A stretch of DNA of 64,000 bases from Labia minor (Eukaryota > Arthropoda > Insecta > Dermaptera > Spongiphoridae): NCBI GenBank assembly GCA_963082975.1, contig OY720344.1:7737580-7801579 (forward strand), written 5' to 3'. The notes below the pieces were generated by a model. That model made no database searches, was not told the origin of the DNA, and was given only the letters and a program-made list of their open reading frames with translations. Shown one piece after another: positions 35,410-47,650 of this stretch; within the stretch, counting starts at the first letter, position 1, and each line of letters opens with the position of its first letter. The position numbers and the translations under genes are program-made.

Positions 35410-35665
35410 CAGAGGTTCTTTTCTTGATTGTGGCTCTCTAAATAATCGGATTTTTTCAGGCTCCCACAATACATTCAATTTTTATATAAATTTTTACTCT
35501 CTTAGAAAATTGGAAAACTTTTCTTCCCTCCATTGGAAATGTTCCAGAGCATAATAATCTGACCTTTTTTTTTAGAACCAAAAATTTCAAGTATTATAAA
35601 ATTTTTCCGCGGCTCTCTTATGACGGCATCGCGGGGAACCGCGGCTCACAGTGTGGGAACCACTG
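35410..35665. mobile_element. hAT (Charlie-type) MITE
   Basis: Left end CAGAGGTTCTTTTCTTGATT; right end in outward sense CAGTGGTTCCCACACTGTGA. Inner GGCTC and CGCGGCTC words face each other. Flanks TTCTTTAC (35402-35409) and TTCTATAC (35666-35673) match at 7 of 8, a hAT-type target duplication. It is 256 bp and non-coding. The CAGNGGTTC ends match the hAT-Charlie convention. Confidence 0.75.
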
Positions 35666-37587
35666 TTCTATACTACTATGAACAATGTATGTATTTATAT
35701 ATTTTTTTCATTTATAAATATTTTAAAATAAATTCATAATTTTACAATTTAAAATTTTCTATTCATTTTCATTATCTGTCAATTAGAATATTAATAAATA
35801 AATAAATAAATATATAATGAATATTAAAAGTCCGTAATAATAAAAGTGAATGTTTAATGTGCAAACATGTGATGGAATTAATCTAAATAGAGTCATCGAT
35901 AGCGTTGTACTGTCGCATAAAATATCTAACCACTTAGGAGGTAACCATCTGCTTTTTTTTTCTTTTTTTTTTTTTTTTTTTTTAATACCCACATAAGCCG
36001 GGTGACCAACAGCTGTCTTTTATATATATAAATATGTACTAGTTGAAAGAAAGAGAGTATGACCAATTGCAAGGGGAATATGTCCAATCAGCAAAAGGAA
36101 TAAAGAAAAATAGTCAGTAGGTATATACATCAGCACCTGTTAACGCTAATCCAATGAGCCAGTGAGTGAGTGCCCTTTGTTTGTATGTATCTATGTATGT
36201 ATGTATGTATGTATGTATGTATGTGTACTATATGTATATATTTATATAGTTACAAGAGTGAGTGAGAGAGAGAGAGAAAGTGATTATCCATTTCCACCTG
36301 CTTAGATTAGTTTTTATGTCTTTTCAAGAAAACTAACATAACATTGTTCAAATGTCCATTTACTTGTGCTTACACGCCATCACCACTTTCCACCACTAAT
36401 TTATCTTCCTCATCACCACAACTTCTTCATCTTCCTTCCTCTTTTATTCAATAAAAAAATTCGTATTTTCACATAAAATACAATTTTTATTTATTGAAAT
36501 AAAAAAAAAATAATTGTAAGTATGATTAAATATAATTATAATTTTATTTTAATTTAAGAAAAAAATAATAAAAACTTATTTATTTATTTATTATATTATT
36601 AAAAATAAATAATTATCTAATTATACATTCACATATGATGTTCATTTTTTTTTTTTTTTAATTTATCTTATTAATTTATCTAATAATTTATTATTATTAT
36701 ATAAAAATTTATAATTTATTTATCTATCTATAATAATTGTATGTATTTTAATTTACATGTGTAGATTAGGTTGTAGACTTTTAGGGGCATATAGAAAATA
36801 AAATAATATGAAAATATTTTAATGTCATTTCCAAATTGAATGGTGACAACCATTCAAATTATTGATTGACATATAAAATAAAATTAAAATCTATTCATTA
36901 TCATAAATTTTTATCGATCAAACTGTTTAGAAAATTAGTTATTTCTTCGTCTCCGATCCTTATACATAGTATTAACGGTTCTTTATTTTAGCAGTATCAA
37001 GTTGGTTGTTCACTACATTTCTTTAATCTTGGATGGTAGTACACATTAGTATATGTAATAAATATCCTTACAATTGGATAAACAGAAACGAAGATTATTC
37101 TCCTTCTCCCCTCGTTTCATTACAACACCCCGTTAATTATTTCCTGATAAAAATGTATGAAAGTACGAATAAATCCCCAAAACAACAACAGCAACAACAT
37201 TAACTTTGGTTTATTTAGTTGACTGTGTAACAATCAATGTAATCAATAGCAAAAATTAATATTAGGGCATAAAAAAAATAATCGAGATATTAAATGACAA
37301 AAATTTATTCACAAAGAACTTTTTTAATTTGTCATAATGGTTAATTACATTTGAAGATTTTATATAAAACAAAAAAAATAAACAAAATAACAAAATATGT
37401 AATCCTAAAAAGAAGAACTAATTTAATAAAAAATGTAAATTTTTCATAATCCACTACTTCAACTTTTAATTTTAATTTATTTTTTTTTTAAATCGACTTT
37501 TATTAGAGTTGGTCATTATTATCTTTTATTAATATTTTGTTAAATTCATTATAATTAAATTCATTAATTATTAATTATTATGTATTT
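35666..37587. other. AT-rich DNA, SSRs and a small island
   Basis: A T19 run near 35964-35982. GGGTGACCAACAGCTGTC at 36000 recalls hAT ends like those at 20015 but has no partner. (ATGT)n at 36183-36222 and a GA run at 36264-36277. Island 36290-36450 is less AT-rich and CA/CT-rich. No gene. Confidence 0.5.
36183..36222. repeat. (ATGT)n microsatellite
   Basis: About nine ATGT units. Confidence 0.9.
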
Positions 37588-37705
37588 AGATTTGGAAGAG
37601 GCCTATGCCCTAAGGGGCCGGGTTAAACAATTTTAAAAAATTATAAATGTAAATATTGTAAAAATATGTATAAATGAACCATAATAAAGGCTATAAATAA
37701 ATAAT
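37588..37705 (+). mobile_element. possible LINE 3' tail
   Basis: GAAGAGGCCTATGCCCTAAG, then AATAAAGGCTATAAATAAAT. A GAGGCCTATGCCC block followed shortly by AATA(A)GGCT and an A-rich end resembles the 3' untranslated end of several insect non-LTR retrotransposons. No reverse transcriptase is present, and only this fragment is seen. Confidence 0.45.
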
Positions 37706-39881
37706 TAAATCGAGATTTCAAAACTATCGATTATAAAAATTTTGAACTATGTATGGTAGATATCAGTTCTATAACGTTCATTATGTAGAAAATAATTTAA
37801 ATTTGTATTACTTTTTATTTTGATCTAAATACATTAAAAAATATTAAAAATAATTTTATTAAAAAAGTTATCAGTATTTGATCAAAAGTAGTGATCAAAA
37901 TCAAAACTATATTTTATTATATTTATTTATAATTTTATTAAATATATAACTTTATAGGGTACATATTAATACAATTTCATTTTCATTTATACTTAGTTTA
38001 TTTATATATAAATAAATTAATTAATAAAATAATAAAAAAATAAATGTATTTTTATATAAATAAATTTTCATAATTATTAAAATAAAATATTTTATTTTAT
38101 TGAGTGATGATTGAGGTTAATTATCGAGGGATGTAATGATTACACATAAATGTATTTATTATTCATTATTTATTAATGTATTTATCCTTATTTTACGTAG
38201 AGAATATTATAGATTATATTTTAAAATAAAATATAAGTAATGTGACATTTTCATATTATTTTATAATATAATAAAATTAAAATGAATATAAAAATAAAAC
38301 AAAAATTAATATCATCTTAAGATTACAAATCAATACTTTTTAAATAGAATTGAAATATTGATATTTAATCATTTCATTTAAATGAATCTCCTATATTTTA
38401 CAATATCGAAACGAATTTAAAAATCATGGTAAAAAAAAAATATGAAAAATTATTGTTTTTTTTTTCAATTTTCTAAAATATAAATATTAATTTCAATAAA
38501 TAAAAAAAATAATCAGGTAATAAATTCTACTTACTAATCCATATCCAAATAAGTACTATATACTATACTATACTATTTAATATGATAAATTAATACTCCT
38601 ATTACACATAATAGTTATTTATTTATTTGAAATGATATATTTTTCCTTGTTTTTAATTAACTTTTAAAATTTTATGCTTTAGCAAGCGATAATAGAAAAA
38701 TAATGTTTATAAAATATACAAATTTAATAATAATAATTATAATAATAACTTTTAAAATATTATTATTAAATATATCGAAAGTTGTTTAATATAAATTCCA
38801 ATTTATTTAAATATAGAAATTTTATCAAATAATATTTAAGTATATTATATTTTCTCTCAATGATTTTTTGCATATATTTATTTTAAAAAGTGATTAGTAA
38901 ATTCTTTTTCAAAATATTTTCGTTAGCTAATCCTATTCCATTAGTGCAAAATATGTTTTTATGTTAAATATAGAAAGAAGGTCATTTGGGGTATTGTGTT
39001 TCAGGGGCGTTGCTCCAACTCTAACATAAGTTGACAGCCATACTCGTGTGTTCTGGAAAAATAACAACATAAATTTGTTAGCAAATTTTACATATGTAAT
39101 TTTCTTAGTCACTAGATACTAAATGATATTTTATAAGTGTAGAAAGAATGAAAATACAAAAATTATTCTTTAGTAAGTAATAAAAAAAAAAAAACTTTGT
39201 TATATAAAATATGAATTTAAATTTAATTAATTGAAAATAATTGAAAAATTACTCGTACGATTGGAAGTTTTTAGAGAATTTACAATATTTCAAGCAATTC
39301 TTACCTTAACTCTATCTCCCTCCCCCCTCCTCCTCCTCCTCCTTCCATAAACCAATATATTTGAAGCTTTTATTCAACAAGTATTAAATATCAATTTTTT
39401 TATTATTAAAATAATATTGAAAATGAAATTATTCCCATATTATATTTATCAAAATATAACTAAACTTAAATTTTCTCAATAAATAACAAAAATAATGTTT
39501 GTTTTAATACCTCATATTCTTGACGCTCTTGGGAAATACTATATTTAAAGTAGACAGTTATAAAAGAATATATAATTTAAGAATTCATTTTTTTTACGAA
39601 TTTCAATTATTTATAATAATGTATTGCAAATTAAATTTATAAAAATTCTACTTAGCATTACACAATGGTACATATATGTACGAGTAAGTATATACCTATT
39701 CAATTAATAAAAAGAAAAAAAATTCATTTCTTTCGTTGTGTAATTATCCTTGAATAATATTTTATACTTAATTGTTTTGAAAAAATTAAAAAAAAAACGT
39801 CTGTCCTTTCGTAAATTATTCATTAGTCAGAGATTTTTCTATACTTTTACTTTACCATTATTTAATATATCATAAACCTAT
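37706..39881. other. long AT-rich stretch
   Basis: Very A/T-rich. Small less AT-rich patch 38985-39060 (GGGGCGTTGCTCCAACTCTA) and a CCTCCT run at 39324-39342. Nothing recognised. Confidence 0.6.
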
Positions 39882-40502
39882 ATTTTTACCGACCGAAGAT
39901 AGTAAGGGAGGTATTGTTTTCACACCAAATTTCACATGTGGAGATTTTTACATATCTCCACGAATCATGCATTTTCTTAACAGAAAAAAGTATTTTTAGC
40001 ATGATGTCTGTCCGTCTGTCCGTCCGTCCGTATAGATGTGTACAGCCTGAACGGCTTAACGGATTTTGATGAAATTTGGTATATTTACTTAATGCATCAG
40101 TGGGATGAATTGATCAACTTTTGGTGCAAATCCGGAAACCGGAAGTGGTAGTATTAGCGATCGACGATAAGAAGGGAGGGGTTATTTTCGCACCAAATTT
40201 CACATAAGGAGATTTTTTTACATATCACCACGAATGTATTGGTTTTATCCTCGGGAAAAATCATCTTCATTATGTTTTTCTTAATTTAAAATTATATGAC
40301 GTCACCCAGCCCTTCATGACGTCGGCTACTTCAGCTATATATTATAAATAAAATAAAATTAAAAATATTTATGTTCTATGCCTATCTGTTTTTTATTACA
40401 TTAATAGATATATTAAAATTATTTGAAATTGTTTCTGTTGCTGGAAATTAATTTATTTCAAACCGTCGGTCGGTTCGGACCTGGCCACAGGTCAACTTAT
40501 TT
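39882..40502 (+). mobile_element. HEL-B, copy 3
   Basis: Full length, with a short (GTCC)n (40007-40031), TGACGTCA at 40297-40304 and TGACGTCG at 40317-40324. Complete end: CCGTCGGTCGGTTCGGACC, hairpin, AACTTATTT. The 5' motif has one change (GACCGAAG). Confidence 0.93.
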
Positions 40503-40620
40503 ATATATATTATATATATAAATCTCATGTCGCGATGTTAAGCCAAAATAAATACAAAAATTGAATGAAATTATATATAAATAAAACTATTACACAGAGA
40601 CTTTAACAAAACCTATTACT

Positions 40621-40872
40621 CAGTGGTGTATTGGGAGGGGAACGCGGTGGAACGACGTTCCCTTACCTTTTTTCAGAACCTTTTTTCATGTCCCGACAAC
40701 TCCCACTTAAATCTACTGTTAGAATTTCTTTTATTGTGTTCGTTAATATTTTATATAGTAAGAATAAGAAAAAATAAAAACTTATATGGAAAAAAATAGT
40801 TTGCTGAAAATAGGACTTTTTTTTGCTCCCACTATGCGTTCTTTTACTTCTTGTTTTACCAATACATTACTG
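40621..40872. mobile_element. hAT MITE family M, copy 1
   Basis: Starts CAGTGGTGTATTGGGAGG and ends CCAATACATTACTG, flanked by a perfect 8-bp duplication CTATTACT (40613-40620 and 40873-40880). It is 252 bp and has GGAACGACGTTCCCTTACC inside, a near-palindrome. A second copy is at 57178. End sequence and duplication length fit hAT. Confidence 0.9.
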
Positions 40873-42099
40873 CTATTACTCCAGAAGTATAGGGTCCTAC
40901 AGTACTATTAGCTGCTAGTTATATATAAATATTATTATAATTATTTAATTATAATATAAATAAATATTAAAAACTGTACCTGTTATGTCACATTTATATG
41001 AAATATCTATGTTCATTAGCTTTTTTTTAATTAAAATATATAATAACAGGTGTCAATATAAATATTCAAATGATTCAAGGTGGCTTTGGAAAATATTACA
41101 TACAATTAGATGAATACTATTATTATTAGTATTATTATTAACATATACTATATATTTATTCTATAAGTATATATAAGATGTTTTGTTAAAAGCAATCTCT
41201 CTTTTTCTTTAATTAATATTCATTTTAAATATTAATTACAGAATATTATATTTAAAATAAAATAAAATTAATTGAAATGTTAACTTTAACAATAAATTGA
41301 ATAATTCAAATGATAATTTTTGTATTTATTGTTCAACATGCATTGATAGGTTCATTGAACAGATGCAGAACTTATTTATTAATATTTTTAATATTATTTT
41401 AATATTCTTGAAACAACATACATCAGTTCGTAAAGAATAATTTTTTATTATATAAAATAAAAATTAATTAAATTCAATATCACTAAAAATTAAAAAAAAA
41501 TTAATTTATTGAATAAAAAATTATAATTTGTTTTTCTTCATAAACCAATTAATTAGATCTGGAGTGTTATTGAATATCATTATTTCTATTCTATATGAAT
41601 ATACAATGTAGGTTATTGTGAATCTAAAAGATGTATAAATATTATTATCATAAAAACTGTCAAAGAAAAAAAGCAATTCTAAAATATATATCAAAAAATA
41701 AATTATTGTTTTTACTTCTAATTTATCTAATTTGAAATTTAAAACAATTAATAAATTATTTGAATTATATTATATAACTCTTTTTTTTAATACCTAAATT
41801 TTAAATTAAAAATTATTATGTTCTATGACAATATTGTAATTAACATTACATTGTATCTGTCTTTTAATTGATTTAATTATCAAACTTTAAACTTATTTAA
41901 TTACTTTAACTAACTGCAATAAAGTAACTAATTAAATAATAATAATAATAATATTACTAATTATAAGACGTTATATATTTATATATATAATAAATGTTGA
42001 TTTGATTACAGATAAGAATTTAATTTCTTTTTTTCACATTTTTCAGTTTTCAAATTGAAATATACACATTTTAATATACTGTATAAAATTGATTTATAT
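40873..42099. other. AT-rich non-coding DNA
   Basis: A/T-rich; nothing recognised. Confidence 0.6.
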
Positions 42100-43170
42100 A
42101 TATAAGATTAGGGGATACCGGGAAGATTGTGGAAAAGGGGACACAATGTACAACCCGATTTCTCAGATTCTTCTTTACATTTTCGAACACGATGAGTATT
42201 TTAGAGATTCTGTAAAAACACTCAAAGACAATTCCAAAAAAAACTAATTTTTGCTATTTTTTAAGATCAGAACGTAAGCAATAATTCAAAAAGTATTATT
42301 TATTTATTTTTTACATCTAGTTACGGTACAAGATTGGTGTTTAAGCTAGTATTTGACTGTAATTAGGTAGGCACTTGGGGAGACACTGTAAACTTGACCA
42401 AAGACTTTGCACCTTTAGTGTTGGAAATTTTGTATTTTCTGCTATTATATATTTATGATTAAATTTTTGTGTAACGACACTTGCTTTGGAAAACAGGTAA
42501 AATTGGTTAGTTAATTTACTTTGGAGAGGGAAGGAGTCATAAACAATACTCTATAGAAAATTTACATATTTCTGTATAAATTTGTTTGCATAAAATGAAG
42601 AACACGTACAAAATATAATTACCTACCTATCTGGTCAAAATTTTTGGAAAAAATTGACTTTACAAACCCAACACTTTGATCAAGCAAACACATCCCCTCT
42701 TTAAGAAATAAGAGACGGATTTAATAACGAACGAATGAAATGTTCTTGAGAGGGGTATGAAAGGCGAAATCTGGAGAAATAAAAATTTTTACTCCAAATT
42801 GGGTCGGCAAATGTGCAAGGAACTTCTCGAAATTACTGGATTGTTGAACTTGCCCCAGGAACAAATCCTGCCCATCTGAAGTTCAAGATAGTGTTATCTA
42901 TTGTATGATTTCTATAAATGTACATTTTCTTTAAAATAATCTCTCTAATCATCACTTGGGGAGAAATAGGATATTTTCCCGCTCGATATAAAAATGGATG
43001 TCGGCAACAAACGGGTTTTCCTTAAGACGTTTAAAAAATCTTGGATAAACTTTAATCTTCAGGCTATCTATTGACATATTGAAAAATGTTCTAGTGCTTA
43101 TAGTGGCTGAGAAAAAAATTGATAAACAAAAATTATTCAGGATCTCCCCACCCTTCCCTATATATTAATT
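42100..43170. other. unidentified 1-kb block, possible old DNA transposon
   Basis: Clearly more complex than its flanks. GGGATACCGGGAAGATTGTG near the left edge and, in outward sense, TAGGGAAGGGTGGGGAGATC at the right edge could be decayed inverted ends. ACTTGGGGAGA occurs at 42373 and again at about 42954. No frame of useful length, and no known signature. Superfamily unknown. Confidence 0.35.
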
Positions 43171-43479
43171 TTGTCTTAGTTGTACTTATAAATATATATA
43201 AATTTAAAGTTCCCGCATTTTAAATTAATTAGTTAATCAACATTTTAACACTTATTTATAATAATATTCATAAGTTGCAAACTTGACTAATCTAATATGT
43301 AACTAATTAGTTTTAATTCAACAATTACTATAAGAGAATTACATTAAAGTATATTAAAATTGCTGTTATCAAAAGATTTCGAATAAACAACTTATTACTC
43401 TATTCTAACCTTGTTTGGGGAAGACAAATCTGAATTCGTATATAATTTTGATAGAACTTGTTCTAATAAACTAACATTG
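43171..43479. other. AT-rich spacer
   Basis: Nothing recognised. Confidence 0.55.
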
Positions 43480-44007
43480 TGTAATAGTTTACAAACCGGG
43501 AATCTTAAGGGATTTGGATGAAACTTTGCCAGCCGATTCCTTTTCTAATTATAAATAATCTTTCCTAATGCAATATTTCTCGGATTATTCTAGTTTTTGA
43601 GATAAAAATTATTAAAATTTGCATATAAATCTATTGACATTCTATTTAGCTACCATGTTTTATTTATTTTGCCAGCAGAGGGCTTCATTAATTTTTTGTC
43701 TTTCAGTTCGTTTGACTATATGAAAATTAAAAAAATAATTAATTAAATAATTTTCCTATATCCAAACCGAATCAAAAAAGCGAAAATAAGTGAATAAGTG
43801 AATAATTAGTGAATTAGGCAATAAAACATTACTAAATTGCTGCTCATTCATAACTAGTTTATATACAAATTTTAATAAGTTTTATCTCGTAAGCTAGAAA
43901 AGACCGAGAAATATTGCATAAAGAAAGTTTTTTTGGAATTAAAAAAGGAATCCACTGACAAAGTTTCATCCAAATCCCTGAAGCTTCCCGGTTTGTAAAC
44001 AATTACC
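43480..44007. mobile_element. FB-B: fold-back hAT-like element
   Basis: Ends are GTAATAGTTTACAAACCGGG (left) and, outward from the right, GGTAATTGTTTACAAACCGG; both run into GGGATTTGGATGAAACTTTG. About 45 of 50 end bases match between its own two ends. Interior blocks are shared with FB-A, C and D, including ATTTCTCGG, GATAAAAATTATTAAAATTT and GCAGAGGGCTTCATTAATTT. The target duplication is unclear: CTTGTTYT occurs just right and about 17 bp left of the end. 528 bp, non-coding. Confidence 0.8.
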
Positions 44008-44049
44008 TTGTTTTAGTAAATGTATAAAGTTGTTTTATTTGTATAATTA

Positions 44050-44087
<38 letters not shown>

Positions 44088-45375
44088 CGGTGTATATCAA
44101 AACACTATATTCATCTACACATCTCTCTCTAAATAATTATATTATAATATTTTAACTGGATTTAGATAGCAATAAAATAGAAATTGATCTTATAATAATT
44201 TTTGTGAAACTTCTTGTGATTTATATTCGTAGATTCTTTTTTTTTTGCTCATAAAAGAGAAAGATTGAGAGAAAAAAAGGTTTTTTTCGTAAATTTCTAA
44301 TCAAGTCGTATGTTTCCAAGACACGTGACGAGAATTGAGGGAAAGATGGTTGAGAAAATTTAACACCACATAGCTATATTTCTTCTTCAATGAGGGGGAG
44401 GGGGAAGTCAAAAAAAAAATCAAAAATGACATTTTTGTAGTTGTTGTTTTCTTTTTTATAAGTTAAATGAAAGTGAAGAAATAATAGAAAATGAGACAGA
44501 ATGGGGGGGGGGGGGGGTGAGGGGGAGGATGTGAGCGGAAGTGACGTCGTGACAGCAACAGCATCTCTCTACTGCACTTCCTCGCAGGAGAGTGACTAGC
44601 GTGAGAAAATAAACCATGAACTCATATCTCGAACCTACTCGATAGACATTACAGGGCATGTAATATTAAACACTTGGGCCTTGTTATGAGGGCAGACACT
44701 GAAACTATCATACAACCAATAAACATCACACATCAATTTAGATTGAATTTAAATCATTAAAAAATATTATAATACAATGAATAATATATAATATAATAAA
44801 TATATGTTAGACAATAAATAAAAATAAAAACGAATAATTTTTTTTTCATATTAGTGATTTAGATGTTATGTATTTTCTCTAGAAATTCAGAGGGTGAGAT
44901 GATAATAAAGACATACTAAAAGAAAAATAAACTGAGAGAGAGAGAGAGAAGGAAAATCAGATTAAAAACAAATTAATAATTCACTTCAATTAGTTCAAGT
45001 TTGTTTTCGGTTTCCACTTGTTGAATGAATAAAACCGTTGTCTAATATTTTAAAGTTGGTTGGTTTATTTAGAGGAATTTAAATAAAAACATTTTTTTTC
45101 TTCTATCCAATCAATGAATAGTAGAATTCTTTTGATTAAAAAAAATATATCGACAATCTATCTAGTGTAAAATTATTTTTAAATAAAATGAGAAAATAGA
45201 ATTATACCTATCTACTAATAATTTTTAAAAATCGAAATCAATTTATCAATCAATTACATAAGAATAAAAAAAAATCAGAAAAAATAAATGGTTTATATAA
45301 AAAATCAGTAGATTTTTTTCTGATGCAACACTGCCTCTGTCATCACTATACCATTTATAAATAAATTACAATATA
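44008..45375. other. AT-rich DNA, (AT)n, unique island
   Basis: (AT)n at 44052-44083. Island 44230-44700 is less AT-rich with a G15 run at 44502-44518 and GAAGTGACGTCGTGACAGCA. The 67-codon minus frame through it is driven by the G run. A GA run lies at 44935-44950. No gene. Confidence 0.5.
44502..44518. repeat. G homopolymer
   Basis: About 15 consecutive G followed by TGAGGGGGAGG. Possible G-quadruplex former and a likely assembly error point. Confidence 0.85.
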
Positions 45376-45930
45376 CGAAGTGTGTCTAAAAAGTTCGGTA
45401 ATGATATGGTAAAAACATAAAAAGAGAATGTAAATTGTAAATATCTTTATTAACCTTCAAAATACTCTCCACTTGCCACAACACACTTCTGACAACGTTC
45501 GTATAACGCTTGAAAACTGTTGGAGAAGTCTTGATGTGGAATCGTTCTCAGAGTAGCCGTCACAACGTTCAGGCCGGCAATCCACAAGCAGGACACCAGA
45601 AAACACTACTTACTGTGTTTTTGCTAATACCCAATTCTTCGGATATTTGTCTCAGAGTCAATCGCCGATCTTTTGTTAGCATCTCTCGTACACGTTCAGT
45701 GTTTTCTGGTGTCCTGCTTGTGGATTGCCGGCCTGAACGTTGTGACGGCTACTCTGAGAACGATTCCACATCAAGACTTGTCCATCAGTTTTCAAGCGTT
45801 ATACGAACGTTGTCAGAAGTGTGTTGTGGCAAGTGGATAGTATTTTGAAGGTTAATAAAATTATTTACAATTTACATTCTCTTTTTATGTTTTTACCATA
45901 CCATTCACCCAACTTTTTAGACACACCTCG
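45376..45930. mobile_element. palindromic mariner 1
   Basis: A 555-bp fold-back element between TA runs. The arms 45376-45607 and 45698-45930 are near-perfect inverted copies. Each arm begins GTGTGTCTAAAAAGTT and, read inward on the antisense, encodes the transposase tail KCVVASGEYFEG and stop (the right arm has VESI). Each ends with the SGRPSTSRTPENT linker seen on the minus strand. The 90-bp loop encodes, on the minus strand, EMLTKDRRLTLRQISEELGI, the second helix-turn-helix of the mariner DNA-binding domain. The catalytic domain is gone. The plus frame 45510-45848 is antisense of this and not a gene. Confidence 0.9.
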
Positions 45931-45958
45931 TATATATATATATATATATTCTTATTTG

Positions 45959-46415
45959 GGTAATTGTTCAGTCTAACCGATGTATCATGGATTTGGATAA
46001 AATTTTACCAGTGGATTCCTTTTTTGATTCCAAACAAACTTTTCTTAAGCAGAATGTGACGGTCGCTTCTAGTTACGAGATAAAAATTATTAAAATTTGC
46101 ATATAAACTAGTTATGAATGAGCAGCCATTTAATTTTTTATTGACTAATTCACTATTAATTAATTTTTTAATTTTGAATTGTACTTATAAAAACAGAAAA
46201 TTAGTGAAGCCCTCTAGTGGTCAAATAATAAAACATGGCAGCTAAATAGAACATCAATGGATTTATATGCAAACTTTACTAATTTTTATCTCGTAAACTA
46301 GATGCGACCGCCACATTCTACTTAAGGAAAGTTTGTTTAGAATCAAAAAAGGAATCCACTGGAAAATTTGTATTTATCCAAATTCATGATACATCGGTTA
46401 GACTGAACAATTACC
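45959..46415. mobile_element. FB-C: fold-back hAT-like element
   Basis: Perfect 8-bp target duplication CTTATTTG (45951-45958 and 46416-46423). Both ends begin GGTAATTGTTCAGTCTAACC and continue GATGTATCATGGATTTGG (one mismatch in the right copy). Interior shared with the other FB members: AACTAGTTATGAATGAGCAG, AGTGAAGCCCTCTAGTGG and GGATTTATATGCAAACTTTA. 457 bp, non-coding, about 20 bp from palindromic mariner 1. Confidence 0.9.
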
Positions 46416-47530
46416 CTTATTTGATAAAATAGTTTAATCGTATTAAATATTCGTAAAATAATTAAAGGATAAATGAAAGTACAAAAGTGATTAAAGCAAT
46501 CAAAATCACAATAACTAAAAAAAAAAATAAAAATAAAATATTAATTAAATATGGTCATATATATATTTAAGAATATACGTATATATATCATTCCCTTTTG
46601 TAATTAATGAAGATTGGATAAGATAGGAAATGATCTCTTCATTTAATATATCAATAAATAGAAAAAAAAGGGCATCTATGTATTTCATTGCTAGAGCTTC
46701 GTTAATTCTCTAAGGCCAATGGAAGGGATTATGACTGGATTCATTGGCAAAATCACATTATATGTATTTTTCAAAATTATTAATGAAAAATAATAATAAT
46801 CTTTGAACAAAATAATATAATCAATGCTCGAATAAAACATTTATTTTCACAATATAAATTCAATATTATAATTAAATACTGAATAAGCTTTGTACTCTTC
46901 GCTCTGTCTACTTTTATAAAAATTTTCAACTTTTTAAATTAATATAAATTTAAGTATTGAAGTTTATGTTTAAAATTATCAACATTTTCAATTAAAAATG
47001 TTATAGTTTTTATAAGATCCATTAATTTTATGGAAAATGTATTCGAATAAAAAAAAAGAAAAGAAATGAGTTGAAAAATAAAAACAAGAATTAATTTTGA
47101 AAGAGTTTCTTTAACAAGAATGCAGTTTAAATGTAACGATGAGCTCATCTTGCTGGAGGTTATATTTCTCTATCTAAATAGTATCAGTTGCGTTGAATCA
47201 TCATCATTCGTTATATATAATTTCGTCATCAAGTCAATTTAATCATAGTGACATTTCGCATAAATGACTTTAATTAAATGCTTAAAAAAACGAGTCTGCG
47301 CTTGCCTTTAGTTAATATTAATAATAATTTGATCTGAAGTGTATTTATTACATTTATGACCATTTAAGTAAAATTTTAAAAATTTTGTGTCTCTCTCTCT
47401 CTCTTCTCTCTTCTTTATCCCCGAGTCTAATTGATATTTGCATCAATCAATTAAAACGAAACAATTTAAAATTGTAATACATGCTAACAAAGAAGAATAG
47501 TAGAAAAATAAAAAATTGAAATTAGTTTAA
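46416..47530. other. AT-rich non-coding DNA
   Basis: A/T-rich; patch 46668-46750 slightly less so. CT run at 47391-47410. Nothing recognised. Confidence 0.6.
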
Positions 47531-47543
47531 TATATATTATATA

Positions 47544-47620
47544 CAGGGTGTCCCAAAATGAAAGAGCAGTTTGTCTGTAATACGAAATTGAAATCTGCTC
47601 TTTCATTCTGGGACACCCTG
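47544..47620. mobile_element. 77-bp palindromic MITE (CAGGGTGTCCCA ends)
   Basis: Left arm CAGGGTGTCCCAAAATGAAA and right arm TTTCATTCTGGGACACCCTG pair with one mismatch; the loop is about 25 nt. The palindrome continues into TATATAATA flanks, so TA target sites are likely. CAGGGTGTCCCA ends are common among Tc1/mariner-type elements. Confidence 0.85.
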
Positions 47621-47650
47621 TATATAATATATACATACACACACACACAC

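Noticed and set aside
36000-36027. GGGTGACCAACAGCTGTC as a hAT end
   Set aside because: Resembles the end at 20015, but no partner end or target duplication was found nearby.
42100-43170. piggyBac- or mariner-type assignment for the complex block
   Set aside because: Edge similarity is weak and neither TTAA nor TA duplication with clean inverted repeats is visible.
45510-45848. 112-codon plus frame
   Set aside because: Antisense and loop sequence of palindromic mariner 1; the real coding traces are on the other reading.
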